DNA of 32,569 nt from Stutzerimonas stutzeri (GTDB lineage Bacteria; Pseudomonadota; Gammaproteobacteria; Pseudomonadales; Pseudomonadaceae), in contig NZ_JAMOIE010000057.1 in assembly GCF_024448935.1 (NCBI RefSeq), positions 1 to 32,569 of the forward strand, given 5' to 3'. The notes under the pieces are model-generated. The model was not told where the DNA came from. It saw nothing but the letters and a program-made list of their open reading frames with translations, and searched no databases. This document shows, in pieces, positions 1 through 7,335 of the stretch (positions are counted from its first letter, which is position 1; every line of letters begins with the position of its first letter). A program made the translations under genes and the position numbers.

Positions 1-2
1 TG

Positions 3-107
3 CATTCGAAATCAAAAATATATGAAGGCGATATTGTCGCTGTGCGGTCGGGCCAGCCGGGGACAGCGGCTATCGTTCCTCCGGAGTTTGATGGTGCGAA
101 CTGCTGC
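3..107 (+). pseudogene. hsdS: HsdS (type I restriction specificity subunit) fragment
   Basis: The frame starting at base 3 reads YEGDIVAVRSGQPGTAAIVP and then PEFDGAN. This is the conserved end of a target-recognition domain of type I restriction specificity subunits, where a GDI..R.G..G.aaivP..fdGan block is typical. The gene runs in from outside the window. Homology stops at about base 101-107, and the frame continues as nonsense to a TGA at 138-140. Directly at that point a different frame begins to read as RhuM, so the sequence is a deletion junction rather than a normal gene end. The family call is by recognition of the motif. The upstream part cannot be seen. Confidence 0.65.
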
Positions 108-816
108 AGGTCGCGCTGGAGCACGACACGCTTTGGCTGAGCCAGGCGCAAATGGGCGAGCTGTTCGACACCACGCCTGAAAACGTGATGATGCACCTGA
201 AAAATATCTTCAACGATGGGGAATTGGCCGAGCAGGTAACTACTAAGGATTTCTTAGTGGTTCGTCAGGAAGGTGCCCGCCAGGTGCGTCGGCGCATCAA
301 GCACTACAGCCTGAATGCCATCATTTCCGTGGGTTATCGCGTGAGTTCCAGGCGGGCTACCCAGTTCCGCCAGTGGGCTACACGGGTGTTGCAGGCGCAT
401 CTGGTCGAAGGCTACACCCTCAACGAGCGCCGTCTGGCGGAGCGGGGTATCGAGTTTGAGCAGGCGGTGAGCCTGTTGTCGCGGACCCTGGCCAACCAGC
501 AACTGGTCGATGACCAAGGCCGGGCCGTGCTGCAGGTGATCGGCGATTGCGCCCGCAGCTGGAGCCTGCTGCAGGGCTACGACGAGCAAAGCCTGCAGGA
601 GCAAAGCGCACGTCAGACCGACATGTGCGCCCTGGAGCTGGATGATGTGTTGGCAGCCATCACGCAGTTGAAGGCCACGCTGATGGCCAAGGGCGAGGCG
701 ACCGAGCTGTTCGGCCAACTGCGCGGCGATGGCCTGGCCTCGGCCATTGCCACCATCGAGCAGGCTTTGGCGATGAGTGGTTCTACCGCAACGTGGCCAG
801 CCGCGCGGCGCATCAG
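101..816 (+). pseudogene. rhuM: RhuM-family virulence protein, 5'-truncated and frameshifted
   Basis: From base 101 the frame reads LLQVALEHDTLWLSQAQMGE and continues through the hallmark RhuM blocks: ISVGYRVSSRRATQFRQWAT, YTLNERRLAERGIEFEQAVS and RSWSLLQGYDEQSL. RhuM proteins carry an N-terminal DNA-binding-like domain and a C-terminal Fic/DOC-type region, and are often encoded inside type I restriction loci. The N-terminal 15-20 residues are replaced by the HsdS fragment. After the GDGLASAIATIEQ block (near 763) one base appears to be missing. The continuation FGDEWFYRNVASRAAH is found in the next frame, and homology then ends near 816, before the Fic-like core. An ATG at 152 gives a 278-codon open frame, but it covers this junction and is unlikely to be a functional protein. 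Confidence 0.8.
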
Positions 817-1038
817 CCGCCAGGACGACGTAATGGCCCAGGTGAACAACCATTCGGTGAACCAGGTGATGCACGGCCTGTTCCCCAAGCGCGTGCTGGA
901 CACCGTGTTGGATGCCATGACCGCCACGAGAAACTGTCGCTGGAAGTGCTGGATAACGAGACGAAGAGCCGGGCATTTGCGCTGGTGATCTACAAAATGC
1001 TCGTTGCGAGTTTCAGAGGGCAAGGCAAGGCGGTCTAG
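817..1038 (+). pseudogene. hsdR: Probable C-terminal tail of HsdR (type I restriction endonuclease)
   Basis: After the RhuM homology ends, the frame of the upstream open reading reads RQDDVMAQVNNHSVNQVMHG and then FPKRVLDTVLDAM. After a further one-base slip near 920 it continues HEKLSLEVLDNETKSRAFAL and VIYKMLVAS, to a TAG at 1036-1038. A block with Q..NNS..Q...G.FP..v.d.vldal.. followed by l.n.....F...iy.ML is what I expect at the extreme C-terminus of some HsdR proteins. This is family recognition without a search, so it is less certain than the RhuM call. The order hsdS, rhuM, hsdR is a common layout of complete type I loci and supports the reading. Confidence 0.5.
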
Positions 1039-1107
1039 GCGGCTGGTAGAGTTTGGCTGGATCACTGTCGATACACAGGCGACATGGAGTCGCGACACGA
1101 TAACGAG

Positions 1108-1130
1108 CGCCCCCTGCTGGCTTGGGGGCG
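1108..1130 (+). terminator. GC-rich stem-loop between the restriction remnants and the DUF1643 gene
   Basis: CGCCCCC (1108-1114) pairs perfectly with GGGGGCG (1124-1130) across a 9-base loop, followed by GAAAACAACG rather than a T-run. It may be a weak transcription terminator or a leader structure for the gene at 1178. The sequence shows only the inverted repeat. Confidence 0.3.
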
Positions 1131-1177
1131 GAAAACAACGAAGAGAACCGCCGGCATTGCTGGCACGGAGAGAGTTC

Positions 1178-1663
1178 ATGTCTGCGATCATCAGCCCATG
1201 CGGCAAGTTTCGGTATCGCCTCGAGCGGGACGTTCAGCCAGAAGGAAAAGTATTTGCGTTCTTTGGGGTCAATCCATCGACCGCCGATGCGAGTCTGGAT
1301 GATGCGACTGTCCGCAAATGGATTGGTTTTTCAAAAATTAATGGTGCTCGCCGTTTCTTGGTGGGTAACGTCTTTGCCTACCGCTCGACCGACGTGACAG
1401 CGCTTCGCACCGTTGTTGATCCAATAGGGGCGGAGAATGCCTCGCATCTGCTATCGATTGCGGCCGATGCAGACGTGCTCATCCCCTGTTGGGGCGCGCG
1501 AGGAAAAATACCCAAAGAACTCCATGCGCACCTAGAAAACACCCTCGCTCTGCTCCACGGATCAGGGAAGCCGGTTCTCGCATTCGGGCTGTCCAAGTCC
1601 GGCGACCCGCTGCATCCGTTGACGCTCGCGTATGCTACCCCTCTCGTTCCGCTATCTATGTAG
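1178..1663 (+). CDS. DUF1643 domain-containing protein
   Basis: A 161-residue protein of the DUF1643 family, whose biochemical role is unknown. Visible family features are the FRYRL.R block near residues 10-14, the FFGVNPSTADASLDD block (about 29-43), RKWIGFSK, the VLIPCWGARGK segment, and a C-terminal GDPLHPL block close to the end. In this family the conserved NPS.A and HPL motifs bracket the domain, so the protein looks full length. The ATG at 1178 was chosen because family homology begins there (MSAIISPCGKFRY) and a purine-rich GGAGAGAG lies just upstream. An earlier in-frame ATG at 1004 would add sequence that overlaps the HsdR remnant. DUF1643 genes are frequent passengers near phage-defence and mobile loci, which fits the restriction remnants upstream; that link is inference. 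Confidence 0.85.
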   Translation: MSAIISPCGKFRYRLERDVQPEGKVFAFFGVNPSTADASLDDATVRKWIGFSKINGARRFLVGNVFAYRSTDVTALRTVVDPIGAENASHLLSIAADADVLIPCWGARGKIPKELHAHLENTLALLHGSGKPVLAFGLSKSGDPLHPLTLAYATPLVPLSM

Positions 1664-1699
1664 ACCGAGTCGCTGGCTATTGCCATTTGTGGACTCGTT

Positions 1700-2080
1700 A
1701 ACCCGCATGGAGATAATGGGCTGCACCACCTGCCCTGCTCACTGCACTCGAACTGCGCCATCTGAAGGATGGCTTGTTCCAGCGGTACTCCAAAAGATTG
1801 AAATCCAGGTAGGATCTTTTCAGAAAATTGGAGTTTTTCTAATGTCAAGGCTCTGGCATCGAGATTTGCAATCCAGATGCCGTCGCTCAGTTTGCCGGCA
1901 CGCAAGGGCAACAGACCCACATGTAACCAGGCCTTTCCGATGCAGATCACCAGCGCTAGCCGGTCTGCATGAGCACCTTTCGTGACCTTCCAGAATCGTC
2001 CCTTGTTGGGGTGCCATCGTGTTTTTGGGGAGAAAAATGCGGTGGCATGAGGCGATTTGAACTCCTCAACCGTCGTTCTG
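1700..2080 (-). other. Unrecognised protein-like reading frame, possibly a gene remnant
   Basis: On the minus strand an open frame reads, from about 2080 downward, FFSPKTRWHPNKGRFWKVTK, then LALVICIGKAWLHVGLLPLR, GIWIANLDARALTLEKLQFS and VPLEQAILQMAQFECSEQG near 1730. The composition (aromatic residues, alternating hydrophobics, no runs of Arg/Ala) is protein-like, unlike the other frames of this stretch. It has no clear start codon or ribosome site, and it stays open into the complement of the DUF1643 gene. It may be a truncated gene whose true end has been lost. I do not recognise the family. An internal ATG at 1950 is the first in-frame start visible. Confidence 0.25.
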
Positions 2081-2084
2081 CGCC

Positions 2085-2300
2085 GGGCTGGGCGCGGGCG
2101 TTGGCGCAGGCGGGGCAGAGGCAGACGCGGTTGCGGCCGGTCTGCTTGGCGCGGTAGGGCGCCTGGTCGGCGCGGCTGATCAGCTTGGGCAGCGAGTCGT
2201 CCTGGTGTCCTGCTGTACCTGGCTGATGCCGATGCTCACCGTCATGTGGAGGGTCTCATCATCCACCGAGAAGCCATGGCTCTCGACCGGATAGCGGCTG
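2085..2300 (-). pseudogene. Remnant of a GGDEF (diguanylate cyclase) domain C-terminus
   Basis: The minus strand reads VESHGFSVDDETLHMTVSIG and then ISQVQ. After a one-base slip near 2205 it reads DDSLPKLISRADQAPYRAKQ and TGRNRVCL. This is the end of a GGDEF domain, where a TVSIGi block is followed by ..lL.rAD.AlYrAK..GRNrv. The GG(D/E)EF active site itself is not recognisable upstream, and no start codon belongs to it, so this is a relic without activity. Upstream minus-strand sequence (2300-2690) shows only short disconnected open frames. Confidence 0.7.
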
Positions 2301-2730
2301 GCCGTGCTGCGCGCCGAGTGGTCCACCGTTGCTGCCGGTCAGGGCGAAGGATCAGGCGGGCGCCGTTGGCCGGGTCCCGGCGGATCTCGATGCGGGACGG
2401 CTGGCGCCTGCTGCGCCGACGGAAGTGCCAGGCATCCTCCGGCTCGGTCTCGCTCACCCTTTTGAGAACGCCCTTGGCAGGCCGGTCCTGTCCGAGACGA
2501 AGCACGCGGCGCCGGCGTGGTGATGATCCAGGACATTGCGCAGGCGGCGGGCCAGTTGCTGCGGATCCTGCGCGCTGGTGACGCGCAGCAGGAGCAGCAT
2601 CACCAGCAGCGGGCGCGAGGAGGTGCCGGAACTTCGCAGGGGCATGGCGGGCAGCCGGGAGGAGATGCGCACATGCGAGCCTGACACCGAACGGCCGTCA
2701 CCGCGGGCGCGTCGGCACCCACCGGAGCTT
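2301..2730. other. Region without a supportable gene
   Basis: Several short overlapping open frames on both strands are rich in Arg, Ala and Pro, as expected from GC-rich sequence, and none resembles a protein family I recognise. The minus strand probably contains the decayed upstream part of the GGDEF protein, but no motif fixes it. No tRNA, repeat or clear terminator was seen. Confidence 0.4.
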
Positions 2731-3708
2731 TCAGGGCGCTGCGGGGGTCGGTGCGTCCGGCTCCACCAGTCGCTCGTCGCGCAGCGCCTGCCAGAACTCG
2801 CCCGGAATGCGCGCCCGCAACTGCTGCATGTACTGCGCCGGGCGCTGCGGATTGGCAGTACCCGGGATCACCGCCAGCACCGCCGGGTGGGCCAGGCAGA
2901 ACTGCAGCGCCGCCGCGCGCATGTCGACGCCAAAGCGCGCGCAGACGGCCTGGATCCGCGCGGTTTTTTCCGTGATCGGCGCCTGGGCCGGGGCGTAGTC
3001 GTAGTGCTGGCCGCCGGCCAGTACGCCCGAATTGAACGGGCCGCCGACGACGATCCCGACGCCGCGCTCCAGGCACTGCGGGAACAGCTTGTCCAACGGC
3101 TCGCGCTGTTCCAGCAACGAATAGCGGCCGGCCAGCAGGAACACGTCCGGGTCCGACTGTTGCAGCGCCAGCCGGCACGGCTCGACCAGGTTGACGCCCA
3201 GGCCCCAGCCGCGGATGACCCCTTCCTCGCGCAACCGGGTGAGCGCCTTGGCCGCGCCCTGCATGGCCTGAGCAAAATATTCGTGCCACTGCGGCCCGTA
3301 CTGGTCCTCGGACACGTCATGGATGTAGACGATGTCCAGGCGTTCCACCCCCAGGCGTTTCAGGCTGTCCTCCAGCGAGCGCCGGGCGCCGTCGGCGGAA
3401 TAGTCGATCACCCGCCTGTAGGGCGGTTCGTCGACGAAGGGCCCGGCGTTTTCCGGGCGGTCGGCCGGTTGCAGCAGGCGGCCCACCTTGGTGCTGAGCA
3501 CGAACTCGTCCCGCGGCTTGCCGGACAGCAGCCGCCCGAAGCGCTGCTCCGACAGCCCGGCGCCATAGTGCGGCGAGGTGTCGTAAAGGCGGATGCCGGC
3601 CTCCCACGCGGCCTGCAGCGTGGCGTCGGCGACGGCTTCGTCGACCGGGTGGAACATGTTGCCCAGCGGAGCGCCGCCGAGGCCGATGTTCGGGATGGAA
3701 ATGCGCAT
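2731..3708 (-). CDS. Aldo/keto reductase (D-threo-aldose/fucose dehydrogenase-like)
   Basis: A 325-residue NAD(P)-dependent aldo/keto reductase with a TIM-barrel fold, acting on a sugar or aldehyde in the cytoplasm. The catalytic tetrad is complete: Asp43 and Tyr48 in LYDTSPHYGAG, Lys74 in LSTKVGR and His130 in VYIHDV. The N-terminal IGLGGAPLGN block, the LKRLG..RLDIVYIHD block and the AVIPGTANP cofactor-binding block near 290 are characteristic of the branch containing D-threo-aldose 1-dehydrogenase, L-fucose dehydrogenase and pyridoxal reductases. The exact substrate cannot be told. The start is supported by AGGAGGAGCCC directly before ATG at 3708. The gene stands alone, with decayed sequence downstream and about 420 bases without a gene upstream. 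Confidence 0.92.
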   Translation of the reverse strand: MRISIPNIGLGGAPLGNMFHPVDEAVADATLQAAWEAGIRLYDTSPHYGAGLSEQRFGRLLSGKPRDEFVLSTKVGRLLQPADRPENAGPFVDEPPYRRVIDYSADGARRSLEDSLKRLGVERLDIVYIHDVSEDQYGPQWHEYFAQAMQGAAKALTRLREEGVIRGWGLGVNLVEPCRLALQQSDPDVFLLAGRYSLLEQREPLDKLFPQCLERGVGIVVGGPFNSGVLAGGQHYDYAPAQAPITEKTARIQAVCARFGVDMRAAALQFCLAHPAVLAVIPGTANPQRPAQYMQQLRARIPGEFWQALRDERLVEPDAPTPAAP

Positions 3709-4129
3709 GGGCTCCTCCTTTGGTTAGTGGCTTGGCCGCCACGGGCCGGGTGATCTCATGCTAGCTCCGAGCCCGCCGCGCCGGGTTCGTTCCCCGTCGG
3801 GCCGGCGCTGAGCAAGCGGTTGGTCGCGGCGCGGACTTTCCCCTGCGCGGCTGACCCGGCCAGGCGGCGCCGGCTGCAACTCGGGGCCGGCTGGAACTCG
3901 GGAAGGGGCCTTCGCTTCTATATTTTCCAGCCGCGCAGGCGCCGTGCCGAAAAGCCGCTTTTGTGCAGGCCGGCAGGGGTCGCGCAAGGGGCAGGGCGCT
4001 GCACTCTTCCGCGCAGCCGGCAGGCCCGGAAAAGCTCAAGCCGACGCCGGCGCGGTACACTGCAAGCGAACCGCATGACCAACGCCCACAGGCTGCAAGG
4101 CCTGGGGCCCTACGCGAGGAGAAAGTCTG
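3709..4129. other. Intergenic region between two divergent oxidoreductase genes
   Basis: About 420 bases of very GC-rich sequence separate the aldo/keto reductase (minus strand) from the MDR oxidoreductase (plus strand). It should hold both promoters. A TACACT hexamer around 4055 is a possible -10 element for the rightward gene, but no good -35 is visible. Open frames here are Arg/Pro-rich and unconvincing. Confidence 0.4.
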
Positions 4130-5143
4130 ATGAAAGCTGTCATCGTCACTGCGCCGGGCGGCCTGGACCGCCTGGAAGTCCGTGAACTGCCCGACCCCGG
4201 GCAGCCGGGGCGCGGGGAGATCCGCGTCGCCTTGCACGCAACCTCGCTGAATTACCACGACCTGATGGTCGCCAATGGCACCAGCCCGGCCGGCGACGGC
4301 CGGGTGTTGATGGCCGACGGCGCCGGGGTGGTGGAGGCGGTAGGTGAGGGGGTCAGCGAATTCCGTGTCGGTGACCAGGTGGTGTCCTGCTTCTTCCCGC
4401 AATGGCCGGATGGCCCGGCATTCGGTGCGGTGGGCGGCTTTCAGGGCACGCCCGGGGACGGCATCGACGGTTACGCCGCGCAGTATGCGGTGCGTCCGGC
4501 CACCGCGTTCACCCATGCGCCGAAAGGCTGGAGCCATGCCGAGGCGGCGACCATCACCACGGCCGGCCTGACCGCGTGGCGCGCGCTGATCGGTGACGGC
4601 CTGCTCAAGGCCGGCGACAGCGTGCTGGCGCTGGGCACCGGAGGCGTGTCGATCCTCGGCCTGCAGATCGCCAAGGCAATGGGCGCGCGGGTCATCGTCA
4701 CTTCCTCCTCGGACGAGAAGCTCGCCCGGGCGAAGGCCCTCGGCGCGGATGCCGGCATCAATTACCGCCGCCAGCCCGAATGGGGCCACGCAGTGCGCGA
4801 GCTGACCGGCGGGCACGGCGTCGACCACGTCCTGGAACTGGGCGGCCCCGGTACCCTGACGCAATCCATCCAGGCGGTGCGGGTCGGCGGGCACATCTCA
4901 CTGATCGGCGTGCTCACCGGGCGCCAGGGCGAGGTGCCGACCGCGCTGCTGATGGTCAAGCAGGCACGTCTGCAGGGGCTGATCGTCGGCAGCCGCCGCC
5001 AGCAGCAGGATTACGTCGCGGCACTGGAGCAGACCGGCATCCGCCCGGTCATCGACCGCAGCTTCCCGCTGGAGCAGCTCGCCGAGGCGTTTCGCTACCA
5101 GCAAAGCGGCAGTCATTTCGGCAAGATCGTGGTCGAGTGGTAA
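4130..5143 (+). CDS. NAD(P)-dependent alcohol dehydrogenase / quinone oxidoreductase-like (MDR family)
   Basis: A 337-residue medium-chain dehydrogenase/reductase. The N-terminal GroES-like domain contains LHATSLNYHDLMVANG (about 35-50) and the DGAGVVEAVGEGV..F..GDQV segment (63-84). The Rossmann domain has LALGTGGVSILGLQIAKAMG (167-186). The Cys ligands of the catalytic and structural zinc sites of classical alcohol dehydrogenases are not seen at the expected positions, so it resembles the zinc-free quinone-oxidoreductase branch. Substrate is unknown. The start has an AGGAGAAAG ribosome site 6 bases before ATG. The C-terminal SGSHFGKIVVEW is a normal family ending, so the gene looks complete. 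Its neighbours (aldo/keto reductase, ligase relic) give no pathway. Confidence 0.9.
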   Translation: MKAVIVTAPGGLDRLEVRELPDPGQPGRGEIRVALHATSLNYHDLMVANGTSPAGDGRVLMADGAGVVEAVGEGVSEFRVGDQVVSCFFPQWPDGPAFGAVGGFQGTPGDGIDGYAAQYAVRPATAFTHAPKGWSHAEAATITTAGLTAWRALIGDGLLKAGDSVLALGTGGVSILGLQIAKAMGARVIVTSSSDEKLARAKALGADAGINYRRQPEWGHAVRELTGGHGVDHVLELGGPGTLTQSIQAVRVGGHISLIGVLTGRQGEVPTALLMVKQARLQGLIVGSRRQQQDYVAALEQTGIRPVIDRSFPLEQLAEAFRYQQSGSHFGKIVVEW

Positions 5144-5236
5144 GCGCCGCCCCGCTTCGCGCATGGCGGCCGGCCGCCAGCGGGGGGCCGCAGCCCCCGC
5201 GGCCTCGGTCAGGCTGGCGGCCACTCCAGGCGCGAA

Positions 5237-5745
5237 TCACGGCAGTAGCTCGCGCAGCGTCGCCAGGCTGTCCGCTTTCTCCACCGGCTTGTCGCGACGC
5301 CAGCGCAGCATGCGTGGAAAACGCACGGCGAGGCCGCTCTTGTGGCGGCTGCTGGCGGCGATGCCTTCGAAGCGGAGTTCGAACACCAGGCTCGGCGTCA
5401 CGCTGCGCGCCGGGCCGAACTTCTCCTCCGTGGTGCTGCGGATGATGGCGTCGACCTGGCGCGTTTCCTCGTCGGTCAGGCCCGAATAGGCCTTGGCGAA
5501 GGGCACCAGGGTGCGGTTCGGATCGCCCGGTTCGGCCGTCCCAGACGGCGAAGGTGAAGTCGGTATAGAGGCTGGCGCGGCGGCCGTGACCGCGCTGGGC
5601 GCAGATCAGCACGGCGTCCACAAGAACGGATCGATCTTCCATTTCCACCAGACGCCGACGTCGTTGGTCCGGCCGACGCCGTACCGCGCATCGCGCATCT
5701 TGAGCAGCATGCCCTCAGCACCCCATCGCCGGGCGCCGCCGCCAG
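5237..5745 (-). pseudogene. ATP-dependent DNA ligase, C-terminal remnant with frameshifts
   Basis: The minus strand carries the C-terminal part of an ATP-dependent DNA ligase of the cisplatin-response type, spread over three frames. Around 5730-5650 it reads [15 protein letters not shown] and VWWKWKIDP. After a slip near 5640 it reads [20 protein letters not shown] and FTFAVWD. After another slip near 5530 it reads VPFAKAYSGLTDEETRQVDA, then FELRFEGIAASSRHKSGLAV and RFPRMLRW, to a TGA at 5237-5239. The order is that of the OB-fold domain of the family. The nucleotidyltransferase domain with the catalytic Lys (KxDG) is absent, so no activity is possible. In intact genomes this ligase usually sits beside an exonuclease and an Lhr helicase; neither is in the window. 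Confidence 0.85.
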
Positions 5746-5856
5746 GTACTGGCGTATGCCGGCGCTCGACCTGTTCGCCGGCTGCCGCCGCTCACCGTCT
5801 GGGGCGATGATGGCCGGCGGCGGGCCGCTCGCGCCGGCGCACCAACCGTCTGGGAG

Positions 5857-6756
5857 CTAGTCGGCTGTCAGCACCAGGCGCGCGGTGCTGTCGCGGAAGC
5901 AGCGGGCGATGTTCGTCTCGTTCTCCGGGTTGTAGACCAGCGCCAGGCCGATCTCGCGCGTTTGCGGCGGGTCGTTCAGTTCCAGAAAGCGCACCCGCTC
6001 GCCGGACCGGCGGCCGTGCAGTGCCGGCACCAGCGCCACACCGAGGCCGGCGGTGACCAGGCTAATGGTGGCCTGAATCTGCGCCGTCTCGTGCACCACC
6101 CGGGGCAGGAAGCCGGCGGCCTGGCAGGCGGCGGTGACGGCGAAGTGCAGGCCGCTGGACTCCGCTTGCGCATAGGATACGAAGGGCATGCCGGCCAACT
6201 CGGCCAGGTCGACGCGGGTGCGATCCGCCAGCGGGTGATCGGCCGGCACCACGGCGATCAGCCAGTCGCGCTCTACGGTCATGATGCTCACCTCATAGCG
6301 GCCGACGATCGGCGAGCGCACCAGGCCGATATCCAGCCCGCCCTTTTCCACTTCGGCGACGATGCGGTTGGTCGTGTATTCCCGCAGCACCAGTTCCACG
6401 CCGGGAAATTGCTGGCGGAACGGCGGCACCAGCCGCGGGATCAGCGACAGGGTGGCCGAAGCCACCGAGCCGATGGTCAGCACGCCGCGCATGCCTTCCA
6501 CCGTCTGCAGGGCGCGGCGCTGCGCCTGGTCGAGATGGAACAGCGCCGTGCGGATGTCCAGCAGCGCGGCCTCGCCGGCCGGCGTCAGGCGCACCTGGCG
6601 TGTCGAACGTTCGAACAGCGGCGCGCCGAAGCTCGCCTCGAGCTTGCGGATGGCCACCGAGAGCGGTGGCTGGGAGATGTTCAGCAGCTCGGCGGCCTTG
6701 CGGAAGTTGAGCGTTTCGGCGAGCACGACGAACTGGCGAAGCTTACGGACATCCAT
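5857..6756 (-). CDS. LysR-family transcriptional regulator
   Basis: A 299-residue LysR-type regulator. The N-terminal winged helix-turn-helix is clear: MDVRKLRQFVVLAETLNF, then RKAAELLNISQPPLSVAIRK and LEASFGAPLFERS. A two-lobed effector-binding domain follows from about residue 90 (VLTIGSVASATLSLIPRLVP). The start at 6756 is chosen because LysR proteins begin with M(D/E)..(Q/R)LR.F. An upstream in-frame ATG at 6792 would add 12 atypical residues. It is divergent from the MaoC and acyl-CoA dehydrogenase genes, with about 100 bases between the starts, the classical arrangement in which a LysR protein binds between and controls the divergent operon. The inducer is probably an organic acid or CoA ester, by context only. 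Confidence 0.93.
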   Translation of the reverse strand: MDVRKLRQFVVLAETLNFRKAAELLNISQPPLSVAIRKLEASFGAPLFERSTRQVRLTPAGEAALLDIRTALFHLDQAQRRALQTVEGMRGVLTIGSVASATLSLIPRLVPPFRQQFPGVELVLREYTTNRIVAEVEKGGLDIGLVRSPIVGRYEVSIMTVERDWLIAVVPADHPLADRTRVDLAELAGMPFVSYAQAESSGLHFAVTAACQAAGFLPRVVHETAQIQATISLVTAGLGVALVPALHGRRSGERVRFLELNDPPQTREIGLALVYNPENETNIARCFRDSTARLVLTAD

Positions 6757-6861
6757 GGCATTGATACCTGATCGACTATCAATCGAAGTCAAAACAATAT
6801 TGGAAATCCCGCGGGCCTGTCACTAGTCTCAATGAAAATAACAACGATCCGGAGCCATGCG
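6757..6861. promoter_or_regulatory. Divergent promoter region between lysR and the acyl-CoA operon
   Basis: About 100 bases separate the two starts. The sequence around 6769-6783 contains the imperfect palindrome ATACCTGATCGACTAT, with a T-N11-A spacing compatible with a LysR-type binding box (T6769...A6781). This is only a weak match. Placement between divergent lysR and target genes is the main argument. Confidence 0.35.
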
Positions 6862-7326
6862 ATGTCTGCGTCCATCACCTTGGTCGGCCAGGGCCGCTAC
6901 TGGCAGGAACTCGAAGTCGGCCAGCGCTTCCGCACCTTCCGCCGCACCGTTACCGAGAGCGACCTGGTCGGCTTCATCGGCGTGACCGGGCAAACCGAGG
7001 TGATTTTCATCGACGCCACCTTCGAGGGCGCCATCAAGGGCGGCCGGCCGGTGCCCTCGGCGCTCACCTACAGCCTGATCGAAGGCATCCTCATGCAGAC
7101 CCTGTTGCAGAACGCCGGCCTGGCGCTGCTGGAGATGCAGCAGCGCATCACCGCGCCGGTGCTGGTGGGCGACAGCATCCATGCCACGGTGGAGATCACC
7201 GAGGTGCGGCCGACCTCCAAGTCCGGACGCGCCGTGGTCGCTTCGCGGGTCACGGTGATGAACCAGGCCGACCAAGTGGTGATGGAGTACGACATCAAGC
7301 GCCTGGTCGCCGGTCGTCCAGACTGA
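6862..7326 (+). CDS. MaoC-like dehydratase (hot-dog fold hydratase)
   Basis: A 154-residue single hot-dog domain protein related to MaoC and (R)-specific enoyl-CoA hydratases. It begins GRYWQELEVGQRFRTFRRTV, the usual YFEDLEVGD..... start of this family. It then has TESDLVGFIGVTGQTEVIFI, corresponding to the t..D...Fa..tGd..p.H. block, although the catalytic His after the Asp is not obvious in this variant. The start at 6862 has GGAG 7 bases upstream; an earlier ATG at 6832 lacks one. It lies 9 bases before the acyl-CoA dehydrogenase gene, so the two are probably co-transcribed. In context it would hydrate the enoyl-CoA made by the neighbouring dehydrogenases. The lack of a clear catalytic His leaves activity open. 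Confidence 0.85.
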   Translation: MSASITLVGQGRYWQELEVGQRFRTFRRTVTESDLVGFIGVTGQTEVIFIDATFEGAIKGGRPVPSALTYSLIEGILMQTLLQNAGLALLEMQQRITAPVLVGDSIHATVEITEVRPTSKSGRAVVASRVTVMNQADQVVMEYDIKRLVAGRPD

Positions 7327-7335
7327 GGAGGCACC

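Noticed and set aside
2536..3753. 405-codon open frame on the + strand opposite the aldo/keto reductase
   Set aside because: It is Arg/Ala/Gln-rich with no family motif and is the complement of an intact gene with a full catalytic tetrad, a common artefact of high GC.
3761..4894. 377-codon minus-strand frame opposite the MDR oxidoreductase
   Set aside because: It lacks recognisable domains and covers a complete oxidoreductase on the other strand.
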